This document shows positions 38,237 to 46,469 of a stretch of 64,000 bases of DNA, piece after piece. Origin of the DNA: Marinobacter nitratireducens (GTDB lineage: Bacteria > Pseudomonadota > Gammaproteobacteria > Pseudomonadales > Oleiphilaceae); assembly GCF_000708045.1 (NCBI RefSeq), contig NZ_ANIE01000007.1:372001-436000 (forward strand). The letters run 5' to 3'. Under the pieces are notes generated by a model. The model ran no database searches. It saw nothing but the letters and a program-made list of their open reading frames with translations, and was not told the origin of the DNA. The number at the start of each line of letters is the position of its first letter. Position 1 is the first letter of the stretch. The position numbers and the translations under genes were made by a program.

Positions 38237-39553
38237 ATGCAGTACAACTGGTCACGCTACTTACGCATTATCATTAGTGGCTTGATTGGCACGACCCTGG
38301 TCGGCCTGATCTTTGGCGAACCTCTGTACGGCCTGACCGTGGGCCTGGTGATCTACCTCTGGTGGACGCTGGTTCAGGCCCGCCGCCTCTACCACTGGCT
38401 GGCCAATCCCAGCGCCGCCGAGGAGGCACCCCAGAGTGTCGGCCTCTGGGGCGACATTTTCGACAACCTGCACAAGCTCAACCAGAACCATCTTCGGACC
38501 CAGGACCGGCTTCGCGCCCAGATCAATCGGGTTCAGGAATCCACCAACGCCATGCGCGACGGCGTGATCATGACCAACGCTCAGGGCGCCATGGAATGGT
38601 GGAATGGTTCAGCCGAATACCTGCTTGGATTCCGGCGCAACACGGACCAGGGCCAGTACATCCACAACCTGATCCGAACACCGGTATTCAAAACCTATTT
38701 CGATTCCCGGGATTATCGGGAGCCCCTGGAACTGAACTCCCCCTCCAAACCCCACATCCACCTCCAGATCCAGATCAGCCTGTTTGGCGATGACGACCGT
38801 CTGATCGTTGCCAAGGATGTGACCCGCCTTTATCAGCTGGAACAGATGCGGCGGGACTTTGTCGGTAACGTCTCCCATGAGATGCGCACGCCACTGACCG
38901 TGATCAGCGGATACCTGGAAACCCTCGTAGACAATGCAGACGACCTTCCCCCGAAATGGCGGCGGGCCATCAACACCATGTCCATCCAGTCGTCCCGGAT
39001 GGAAGCCCTGATTACCGATCTGATCCTGCTGTCAAAAATTGAGACCGGCGAACAAACCGTTCACGATACCCTGACGGAAGTGGACACGATGGTCGAGGAA
39101 ATCTGTCGCGATGCGCGGGCGCTGAGCGGTGACCAGAAGCACGAAATCACCGTCAATGTAACCGACCACCGGATGTTGCGGGGTGACGAAAGCCAGTTAC
39201 GCAGCGCCTTCTCCAATCTGATTTTCAATGCGGTCAAATACACGCCGGCCGGCGGACATATCACGGTCACCTGGAGCACGAATCGGGAGGGCGCGCACCT
39301 ATCCGTCAAGGACACGGGCATTGGCATTGACCCGGTCCACATTCCGAGGCTGACCGAGCGTTTCTACCGGGCAGACCCCAGCCGTCACAAAGACACGGGC
39401 GGAACCGGTCTGGGACTGGCGATCGTCAAGCATGTACTGCTGAACCACGACGGCAACCTGGAAATTCACAGCCGTATCGGCGGCGGCAGCGAGTTCATCT
39501 GCCATTTCCCTCGGGAACGACTGGTTGAGCGGATTCCGGAAAAGCAGGCGTAA
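38237..39553 (+). CDS. phoR: Phosphate regulon sensor kinase PhoR
   Basis: 438 residues: two short N-terminal membrane helices (about 10-50), a PAS domain (about 95-190; MRDGVIMTNAQGAMEWWN), HisKA with phospho-His in FVGNVSHEMRTPLTV, and an HATPase domain with NLIFNAVKYTP, DTGIGI and GGTGLGLAIVKH. No large periplasmic domain, as expected for PhoR, which takes its signal through the Pst/PhoU complex (not in this window). ATG at 38237 follows AAGGCGG. Confidence 0.97.
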   Translation: MQYNWSRYLRIIISGLIGTTLVGLIFGEPLYGLTVGLVIYLWWTLVQARRLYHWLANPSAAEEAPQSVGLWGDIFDNLHKLNQNHLRTQDRLRAQINRVQESTNAMRDGVIMTNAQGAMEWWNGSAEYLLGFRRNTDQGQYIHNLIRTPVFKTYFDSRDYREPLELNSPSKPHIHLQIQISLFGDDDRLIVAKDVTRLYQLEQMRRDFVGNVSHEMRTPLTVISGYLETLVDNADDLPPKWRRAINTMSIQSSRMEALITDLILLSKIETGEQTVHDTLTEVDTMVEEICRDARALSGDQKHEITVNVTDHRMLRGDESQLRSAFSNLIFNAVKYTPAGGHITVTWSTNREGAHLSVKDTGIGIDPVHIPRLTERFYRADPSRHKDTGGTGLGLAIVKHVLLNHDGNLEIHSRIGGGSEFICHFPRERLVERIPEKQA

Positions 39554-39564
39554 ACACTCAAGCC

Positions 39565-40446
39565 TCAGGCCCGGCCGGCCCGGAAGCGAGCGACAAATCG
39601 GGAGAGGTCTTCCAGTTTCTTGGGGTCTTCGTCGACAAAACGGATTGTCACACTGACAAAATCCGTGTCCTGACGCTTATCCACGGCCTGTAGCTGGTGC
39701 ACATACCCGTTCAGGCGGGCCATTTCGCCCTCCCCGATGTCGATGTCCACAACCGCCTGATCAAGGATACCGGGGAAAACCTGGTCACGTTTTGCCACCA
39801 CCTTCACTTCGGTCAGATTGATGTCTTTGACCACCGACTTGAGGGCGCTGTCGGCAAACCTGACCGATGCGAGGTTCATGGACGGTTTGCCGGCTGCTGG
39901 CTTCTTCGCGGGCGCAGACTCTGGCTGTGACGATGATGCAGACTGAGCGCCGGGCTTTGCGGGTACCGTTGCGGCCTCCCGTTTCTGGGTCAACAGGGTC
40001 GCAGATTCCTTGAACGCATCCGCGGGGCCGGCCATGGACTTACCGCTGCTATCCATTGCCTCCTTCAGACGCCGACCCATGACCTTGATAATTTTCTTGC
40101 TCAGCCCTTCCGGACTGAAGGGTTTACCCAGATATTCCGACACCCCTTCCTGCACGGCCTCGATGACATGATCCTTGTCTCCGCGGCTGGTGATCATGAT
40201 GAATGGCACCGTCTTGCACTGCGGCTGCTGGCGCATCCATTGAAGCAGCTCCAGCCCGGACATCTCCGGCATTTCCCAGTCACAAAGCACCAGATCGAAC
40301 GCATTTCTCGACATCAGCGACTGCGCCCGCTTGCCATTCTGCGCATCCGTCGTCTCGATCACGGGGAAACGCTGGCGTACCGTTCGCTTGACCAGATCCC
40401 TCACGAAGCTGGCGTCATCGACTACCAGCGCCTTCAACATTGCCAT
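39565..40446 (-). CDS. Response regulator with C-terminal PilZ-like domain
   Basis: 293 residues. Receiver domain (about 5-122) with VDDASFVR, phospho-Asp in LVLCDWEMPEMSG, Thr/Ser in MITSRGD and Lys in YLGKPFSPEGL. A low-complexity Ala/Pro/Ser/Lys linker (about 135-190) leads to a beta-rich C-terminal domain (KVVAKRDQVFPGILDQAVVDIDIGEG...VSVTIRFVDEDPKKLEDLSRFVARFRAGRA) whose pattern resembles PilZ, the c-di-GMP receptor fold, but the usual RxxxR is not clear. Convergent with phoR; partner kinase not visible. Confidence 0.8.
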   Translation of the reverse strand: MAMLKALVVDDASFVRDLVKRTVRQRFPVIETTDAQNGKRAQSLMSRNAFDLVLCDWEMPEMSGLELLQWMRQQPQCKTVPFIMITSRGDKDHVIEAVQEGVSEYLGKPFSPEGLSKKIIKVMGRRLKEAMDSSGKSMAGPADAFKESATLLTQKREAATVPAKPGAQSASSSQPESAPAKKPAAGKPSMNLASVRFADSALKSVVKDINLTEVKVVAKRDQVFPGILDQAVVDIDIGEGEMARLNGYVHQLQAVDKRQDTDFVSVTIRFVDEDPKKLEDLSRFVARFRAGRA

Positions 40447-40688
40447 GATTCAGACCTTCCGTTACCAGAGCCATCCTGTCCACCTTGACCAACTATAGAT
40501 CAAAGCCCCTGCCCGGAAACCCCATCGCTACAAAAAGACGACATAACCGCCACAAGCAGGAAGCCACGGAACCCCGAGGTTAAACAATTGTCACAAGCGC
40601 TGGCCTGATTCAGTATTTTCATGGCGCACAAACGCGATACCATGAGCGTCAGGATTTCTACCACACTTTACCCTGACCGAGGTTTTGC

Positions 40689-41945
40689 GTGTCGAACATG
40701 TTTGCAAGGATTCTTCCCCGCAAGAGCACCCACAGTCGCGTTTCACTCGCGGTGTATCTGACTCTACTGGCAGGGACCTCACTGGCCCAACAGGAGGCGC
40801 CGGAGGCAGCACCCGACTCCGCCTTTGATCAATGCAAGATGAGCCTGCAGGACAAAGCCATTGCCGCAGGCGTCAGCGCAGAGACGGCCCGAAGCGTCAT
40901 GGCGGATGTCAGCCACCTCGACAGGGTCATCGAACTGGATCGCCGACAGCCGGAATTCACCACAACCTTCGCCGACTACCTTAATCGTAGGGTGAATGAC
41001 ACCCGGGTCAGCAAGGGACGCGAAATGCTGGCCGAACATCGCGATCTGTTGAAACAGGTCACTGCGGAAACCGGCGTGCCAGGCCCCTATCTTGTGGCCT
41101 TCTGGGGGCTGGAAACCAATTTCGGAAGCTATTTTGGCAAAATGTCGGTGCCCAGTGCCCTGACAACCCTGGCCTGCGACGCCCGGCGTAGCAGCTTTTT
41201 CACCACCCAGCTCATCGCCGCCCTGCGCATTATTGACGAGGGCGCCATCGCAGCCGACCAGATGGAAGGTTCGTGGGCCGGTGCCATGGGCCACGTTCAG
41301 TTCATGCCGACAGTGTTCCTGAAACACGCCGTGGATGCCGACGGCGATGGCAAGCGCGACCTCTGGAACAGCGTCCCCGATGCCATGATGTCCGCTGGCC
41401 GTTTCCTGCAATCAATGGACTGGAACGGCGACTACCGCTGGGGCCGGGAAGTGCTGCTGCCCCGGAACTTCGATTACTCCCTGGCTGATGGGCGTCGTCT
41501 GTCGCTGAAGCAGTGGCGGGACATGGGCATCACAGATGCCTTTGGCCATGCCCTGGCCCGGGAACCGATCAAAGCCTCACTGGTCGTCCCTGCCGGGCAT
41601 GAAGGGCCGGCCTTCCTGGCCTATCATAATTTCCGGGTCATCATGGGCTGGAACCGGTCAGAGTTCTATGCCATTGCGGTTGGTCACCTTGCGGACCGGA
41701 TCGCCGGCGCAGGAAAGCTCCAGAACCCTCCGCCGGAGGATCTTCCTGCGCTTTCCCGTTCGGCGATCCTTCAGCTTCAGGAGAACCTGAACAATCGCGG
41801 ATTCGACAGCGGAAAGCCTGACGGCATCATGGGTCCTGGAACCCGCTCGGCTATTCGCCGGTTCCAGGCCTCCGCAGGCCTTGTGGCTGACGGTTACCCC
41901 GGTGATCAGGTGCTTCAGAAGCTGGATATCACGACAGGGCGGTAA
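40689..41945 (+). CDS. MltB-type lytic murein transglycosylase with peptidoglycan-binding domain
   Basis: 418 residues from GTG 40689 (ATG at 40698 possible). Signal peptide ending near ASLAQ, no lipobox. Catalytic domain with the active Glu in FWGLETNFGSYFGKMSVPSAL and the SWAGAMGHVQFMPTVF motif of family 3 (MltB) transglycosylases; C-terminal PG_binding_1 domain (about 355-415; NNRGFDSGKPDGIMGPGTRSAIRRFQ). Cleaves glycan strands forming 1,6-anhydromuramic ends. Starts a close run with the next two genes (6 and 2 bp gaps). Confidence 0.93.
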   Translation: MSNMFARILPRKSTHSRVSLAVYLTLLAGTSLAQQEAPEAAPDSAFDQCKMSLQDKAIAAGVSAETARSVMADVSHLDRVIELDRRQPEFTTTFADYLNRRVNDTRVSKGREMLAEHRDLLKQVTAETGVPGPYLVAFWGLETNFGSYFGKMSVPSALTTLACDARRSSFFTTQLIAALRIIDEGAIAADQMEGSWAGAMGHVQFMPTVFLKHAVDADGDGKRDLWNSVPDAMMSAGRFLQSMDWNGDYRWGREVLLPRNFDYSLADGRRLSLKQWRDMGITDAFGHALAREPIKASLVVPAGHEGPAFLAYHNFRVIMGWNRSEFYAIAVGHLADRIAGAGKLQNPPPEDLPALSRSAILQLQENLNNRGFDSGKPDGIMGPGTRSAIRRFQASAGLVADGYPGDQVLQKLDITTGR

Positions 41946-41951
41946 CCCGTA

Positions 41952-42980
41952 ATGGACTCGATCACCCAAGTTGCCCTCGGCGCGAGTATCGCGGGCGCCG
42001 TTGCCGGCAAGACCCTGGGGCGGTCCGCCTTACTGGTCGGCGCGGCCCTGGGTACGCTCCCGGACCTTGATGTGGTCATTGACTACGGCTCTGCGGTCGC
42101 CAACTTTACCTATCATCGGGGCTTCAGCCATTCCCTGTTTGTACTGGCGCCACTGGCGCTCTTACTGGCCTACCTTCTCCGGCGCTGGAAGCCCCAGCTC
42201 TCGTTCCGGCGATGGCTGGCGTTAACCGGACTGGTGCTGATAACGCATCCTCTACTGGATGCCTTCACGACCTATGGTACCCAGCTGTTCTGGCCCTTCG
42301 GTTCTCCAGTCGCGATCAGCAGCATTTTCATTATTGATCCGCTCTACACGGTGCCACTGCTCGTCGGCTGCCTGGCATTTTTCATCACCCCCCCGGCCCG
42401 GAGCGCCCTGGCGGCAGGCCTTGCACTGTCAACTCTGTACCTGGGCTGGACTGTGGTCGCTCAGCAGATCATCACTGAACGGGTACAACCCGTCCTGGCC
42501 AACGCCGGCATGGCATCCGCCAATCTTCTCATCCAACCCATGCCGTTCAACACCATTCTCTGGCGAGTGACCGCTATGTCGGACACTCAGCATGTTGAGA
42601 TTGTCACCGGGTTTCTGGACGGCGATGCCAGCCCGACGCCGGAGTATTTTCCCCGTCACCCTGCGCTGGCACAGTCGGTCTCCGATTTCCCGGAAGTGCA
42701 GCGACTCGAATGGTTCACCCGCGGCTTCCTGAGCTACACCGAAGAAGACGACCGGATTATGGCAACCGATATCCGTTTGGGACTGCCTGGAGCACACCCG
42801 TTTACGTTCGTCCTTGCCCAGCATTCAGGTAAGCGGATAACCCCGCTCACCAGCACCCAACTGCCAAGGCCATCCGTTGATCCCCGGGCACTGGGGGTCC
42901 TCTGGTCGAGAATCACCGGTGATATCCCTGTGCTCTGCCTCGCCAGTCTGGCACCACCCAGCCAGGGCCAGAGCTGCTGA
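41952..42980 (+). CDS. Inner-membrane metal-dependent hydrolase (YbcI/DUF457 family)
   Basis: 342 residues. N-terminal half has four to five membrane helices with the conserved charged motifs LGTLPDLDVVIDY and YHRGFSHSLFVLAPLAL, then THPLLDAFTTYGTQLFWPF: the His/Asp residues that define this family. The C-terminal third is soluble. Annotated as metal-dependent hydrolases; substrate unknown. Tightly packed between the transglycosylase and rsuA. Confidence 0.87.
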   Translation: MDSITQVALGASIAGAVAGKTLGRSALLVGAALGTLPDLDVVIDYGSAVANFTYHRGFSHSLFVLAPLALLLAYLLRRWKPQLSFRRWLALTGLVLITHPLLDAFTTYGTQLFWPFGSPVAISSIFIIDPLYTVPLLVGCLAFFITPPARSALAAGLALSTLYLGWTVVAQQIITERVQPVLANAGMASANLLIQPMPFNTILWRVTAMSDTQHVEIVTGFLDGDASPTPEYFPRHPALAQSVSDFPEVQRLEWFTRGFLSYTEEDDRIMATDIRLGLPGAHPFTFVLAQHSGKRITPLTSTQLPRPSVDPRALGVLWSRITGDIPVLCLASLAPPSQGQSC

Positions 42981-42982
42981 CA

Positions 42983-43675
42983 ATGAGACTGGATCAGTTC
43001 ATAGCACAATGCTCTACTCTCTCCCGCAAAGATGCCAAACGCGCCATCGGTACAGGCCGAGTTCAGGTGGATGGGCAATCCTGCACCTCGGCCAATCTCA
43101 GAGTAACCGAAGATTCAACCGTCACACTTGATGGAGAGCGCTGCCAGCTACCTGGCGAGCTGTACCTGATGCTGAACAAACCCGCGGGGGTAATCAGCGC
43201 AACCCGGGACAGCGATCACCCAACGGTGTTGGATCTGCTTCCGGCAGATCTGGCCAAAGATCTTCACATCGCCGGTCGTCTCGATGCCGACACCACCGGC
43301 CTGGTATTGCTGACCAGCGATGGTCAATGGTCACACCGGGTCACATCCCCCCGACGACAATGCGAGAAAATCTATCGGGTGACCCTGAGCGCGCCACTGA
43401 CGGAGCAAGCCGTCCGTGCACTTGAGGGCGGCGTGCAATTGCGCAACGAGGCAAAGCCAACAAAACCGGCACAGGTGAGAATGCTCGAGGACAACGTCAT
43501 AGAGCTGACCATAACGGAAGGACGCTACCACCAGGTCAAGCGAATGCTGGCTGCGGTTGGCAACCATGTGGACGCGTTACATCGTGAATGCATCGGGGGG
43601 ATTGCCCTGGATCCGACATTGGGTCCGGGCGAGTATCGAGAATTGACTCCAGACGAGATCAACTGCGTCAACTGA
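42983..43675 (+). CDS. rsuA: 16S rRNA pseudouridine(516) synthase
   Basis: 230 residues: S4 RNA-binding domain (about 1-60; MRLDQFIAQCSTLSRKDAKRAI) and RsuA-type catalytic domain with the nucleophilic Asp in AGRLDADTTGLVLLTSDG; C-terminal ITEGRYHQVKRMLAAVGNHV is characteristic. Modifies U516 of 16S rRNA. Starts 2 bp after the preceding gene's stop. Confidence 0.94.
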   Translation: MRLDQFIAQCSTLSRKDAKRAIGTGRVQVDGQSCTSANLRVTEDSTVTLDGERCQLPGELYLMLNKPAGVISATRDSDHPTVLDLLPADLAKDLHIAGRLDADTTGLVLLTSDGQWSHRVTSPRRQCEKIYRVTLSAPLTEQAVRALEGGVQLRNEAKPTKPAQVRMLEDNVIELTITEGRYHQVKRMLAAVGNHVDALHRECIGGIALDPTLGPGEYRELTPDEINCVN

Positions 43676-43678
43676 GCG

Positions 43679-44158
43679 TCAGACTCGCTCAAACTTCTGG
43701 GCCTTGAGGTTCTTACGCGCCGAACCGGCCTCGAAGACCTCTCCGTTCATGGCAATGTAAACCCCGTGCGGCAGCAATTGCACCGATGCCCAGGCAAAGC
43801 CGATATTGAACACTGCATCGGTCCTGCGCATGCGTGCCGGCTGCATGGCCCCGGTGAGTACAATGGTCTTACCGGTCACCTTCGCCAGAGCTGCCGCCGT
43901 TTCAGCCATGGTATCAGTACCATGGGTGATCACAATACGACTGCAATCGCACTCGGCTACGGCCCCTACTACCAGCTCCCGGTCTGTATCGTCCATTTCC
44001 AGGCTGTCCTTGCGCAACAACTCCCGCAGTCGGTAGCCCTCATGAATGTTTGACTCGGACAGCAATTCCGGCAGGGTCGAGTGTCCCACCTCGAACTCAC
44101 TGTTGGCGTCGTGATAGACCTTGTCGATGGTCCCGCCGGTGGTAAAAATCTGGATCAT
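43679..44158 (-). CDS. Single-domain asparaginase-like protein
   Basis: 159 residues from ATG 44158 (AGGAG nine bases upstream); a longer reading to 44311 runs into pbpG coding sequence. Contains the asparaginase N-terminal domain with FTTGGTIDKVY (nucleophile Thr), VITHGTDTM (second Thr-Asp) and a C-terminal ARKNLKAQKF where the catalytic Lys is expected, but the whole C-terminal domain of normal L-asparaginases (about 330 aa) is missing. Short forms like this exist; activity not shown. Twenty-two bases after pbpG in the same direction. Confidence 0.85.
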   Translation of the reverse strand: MIQIFTTGGTIDKVYHDANSEFEVGHSTLPELLSESNIHEGYRLRELLRKDSLEMDDTDRELVVGAVAECDCSRIVITHGTDTMAETAAALAKVTGKTIVLTGAMQPARMRRTDAVFNIGFAWASVQLLPHGVYIAMNGEVFEAGSARKNLKAQKFERV

Positions 44159-44180
44159 GCTGGGCAACTCCTGCTCATGC

Positions 44181-45086
44181 TCAGTGGACAGCCGTCGCGC
44201 TGTTGCCGGCAGCGGCATAATCAGCATTTTTTTCCTGCTCATACCGGCGAGCGGCTCGAGCCACCTTACCGGACGCACCGGTATCCAGCCAGCGCTTGAT
44301 CCTTCCGGCATCGCCCATCGGCGACCGGGTTCCCAGGGAGTCCAGAAGTACCGTAATGACTTGCTTTCCGTTCATGGCCGACACCATCACCAGACACCGC
44401 CCTGCTTCGGTCAGATAGCCAGTCTTGCTTAGCTCAACTCCCCAGCTTTCACGGTGCACCAGGGCATTGGTGTTACCAAAAGATAGGCTGTAGCGGGGGT
44501 TTCGGAAGTGTCCACGGTAATAGCCTGTCGTCGAATACTCCTGAATTTCCGGGTGTTTCATCGCCGCATTCACCAGCCGCACCAGATCAGCCGCCGTTGA
44601 CCGATTGCCAGCGGACAATCCGGTGGGGTCAACAAACCGGGTTCCCGTCATGCCGAGCTGCTTCGCCTTTGCATTCATGGAATCTACAAAGGTATCGAAA
44701 CCTCCCGGCTGGCTTCGAGCCAGGGTGTAAGCGGCAAAATTCTCAGACGACATGAGAGCGATGCGGAGCACATCCGCACGCTTCATCCGTGAACCCACAC
44801 GAATTCGGGTGTACGCATTGGCTGCGGCTGGCTGATGCCTCTCCTCGAACGTCAGCCACTCATCGAGGACCTCCCCGGAATCCAGAACCACCAGGGCGGT
44901 CATCAATTTTGTGATGGATGCAATCGGAACCGACCGATCCTCATGCTTGCCGAACACCAGTTCATCATCGCCAACCACGGCTACCGCCGCATTAACAGAA
45001 GCCAGGTTCGGCCCGGAACCTGCCAGCAAGGCTGGCACGTAACACAACCATAACGCCGAAACCTGAACGAGTGTTCGCAAACTCAC
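44181..45086 (-). CDS. pbpG: D-alanyl-D-alanine endopeptidase (PBP7-like)
   Basis: Low-molecular-mass penicillin-binding protein, 301 residues from GTG 45086 with a signal peptide. Catalytic motifs SITK (Ser nucleophile), SSEN and KTG (SKTGYLT) in the right order. S11 peptidase cutting peptide cross-links in peptidoglycan; the short length and lack of C-terminal membrane anchor fit PbpG rather than DacA/DacC. Translation from upstream starts at 45122 is possible but gives a less typical signal. Confidence 0.9.
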   Translation of the reverse strand: MSLRTLVQVSALWLCYVPALLAGSGPNLASVNAAVAVVGDDELVFGKHEDRSVPIASITKLMTALVVLDSGEVLDEWLTFEERHQPAAANAYTRIRVGSRMKRADVLRIALMSSENFAAYTLARSQPGGFDTFVDSMNAKAKQLGMTGTRFVDPTGLSAGNRSTAADLVRLVNAAMKHPEIQEYSTTGYYRGHFRNPRYSLSFGNTNALVHRESWGVELSKTGYLTEAGRCLVMVSAMNGKQVITVLLDSLGTRSPMGDAGRIKRWLDTGASGKVARAARRYEQEKNADYAAAGNSATAVH

Positions 45087-45309
45087 TATATCGTGTCCTG
45101 TTCTATGTCCGTGGACTCCCAACTATACCAGCCTGACAAGGGAGCATTCATGTCATCATTGTCATCGAACGCCCGGAAGACTCCGCCCGTTGAGGCAGCA
45201 GTGTCGTCCATTCATGGTTTCCAGAGCAAACGACTTGCCGGCATATAGACCCTACACTGACCGGATCCAGTCACAGCACATGCTCATTGCCATTGAGATC
45301 GGACACACC

Positions 45310-45939
45310 ATGGCCAGAAAACCCAGACAACAACGTGCCAAAGCAACGGTCGACGCCATCGTGGAGGCCGGATTCATCGCCATGGCAGATCGGGGGCCAG
45401 CCGGCACAACAACTCGGCAGATCGCTGACATTGCAGGTGTTGGGGTCGGCTCACTGTACGAGTATTTCGAGAACAAGGAAGATATTTTCACGGCCATGAG
45501 CCAGCGTTTCGTGACCGACACCATCGCCATGATCCAGCCCCAGATACCCATCATCGTTCGCAAGCCGATCCGGGAAGCCGTCATGGAGCTTCTGAGCCTC
45601 TTTCGTGATTTCCTGCAGGCGGATGAAGCCCGGTACCTGAAATGCGCCCGCTACGCCATGGCACTGGACTTCGAACAATATGTCGAACCGCTGCAGAAAA
45701 CCTTGTCAGAGCTGGTGACCCAGTACCTGATGCACCATCCTGAAACGCTCCGAATCCGCAACATCCCAACCATGAGCTACATTATGATTCATGGCGGCAT
45801 CTATTCAGTGGTCCGTCAGCTTTGCGACCCCACCCCTCCTATCAGCTTCGATGAACTGGCCGCAGGCCTTGCCGACATGGTCGGCCATTACATCGAGCGG
45901 GAAATGGCCCTCGCGGGCCATGACATACCGGCTAGCTGA
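45310..45939 (+). CDS. TetR family regulator
   Basis: 209 residues from the ATG at 45310; earlier in-frame ATGs (45280) are possible. N-terminal helix-turn-helix RAKATVDAIVEAGFIAMADRG then TTRQIADIAGVGVGSLYEYFENKEDIFTAM. The C-terminal ligand domain gives no clue to its effector. It stands alone, divergent from pbpG and convergent with the PAAR gene, so its target is uncertain. Confidence 0.85.
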   Translation: MARKPRQQRAKATVDAIVEAGFIAMADRGPAGTTTRQIADIAGVGVGSLYEYFENKEDIFTAMSQRFVTDTIAMIQPQIPIIVRKPIREAVMELLSLFRDFLQADEARYLKCARYAMALDFEQYVEPLQKTLSELVTQYLMHHPETLRIRNIPTMSYIMIHGGIYSVVRQLCDPTPPISFDELAAGLADMVGHYIEREMALAGHDIPAS

Positions 45940-45951
45940 CCCAAACAGACG

Positions 45952-46242
45952 TCAACGACCAATCAACACGGTTCCAGAGCCCACGGTTACGCCGCCGCAG
46001 GATACCGCGCCACCGGTAACGGCGGCAGGCTTGCCGTTGATCATTACGGAGGCAGATCCCGCGGCAATCTGACGCGGATGAGGGGGGTGTTTGGGCTTGG
46101 AGTGAACGGCCAACGGATCGCCCACACGGGCAACCGGTTTACCATCAATCAACACGTCCGGAGATCCGGCAATCACCGGAGTTGGGGGGAAGCCCTGATG
46201 ATCTGTCCCCAGATCACCGAGCAGCACAACAGCCTTGCTCAT
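45952..46242 (-). CDS. PAAR-repeat protein (type VI secretion spike tip)
   Basis: 96 residues covering essentially one PAAR domain: VVLLGDLGTDHQGFPPTPV, SPDVLIDGKPVARVGDPLAVH, then HPRQIAAGSASVMINGKPAAVTGGAVSCGG with His/Cys positions suited to the zinc at the tip. PAAR proteins cap VgrG spikes of type VI systems. No VgrG, Hcp or other T6SS gene is in the window, and no C-terminal toxin extension is present. ATG 46242 follows AAAGGAATCTG. Confidence 0.9.
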   Translation of the reverse strand: MSKAVVLLGDLGTDHQGFPPTPVIAGSPDVLIDGKPVARVGDPLAVHSKPKHPPHPRQIAAGSASVMINGKPAAVTGGAVSCGGVTVGSGTVLIGR

Positions 46243-46469
46243 TTTCAGATTCCTTTCTAATCGATTCCTTTCTGCAGACTCTTCCGTAATCCGCAACCCA
46301 GTCAATAGCGAGACTTGTCTATGCTAGCGGAAACGGGCTCGAACACCAAACCACGGTGCTCTGCCACCTGGGCCAACACATCGGATGTCATTCGGATGAC
46401 CTACATCAAGAGGGCACACTGACGCAGCTCATAGAATGGCTGACATGATCCTATTCACGGAGCTCCGTC

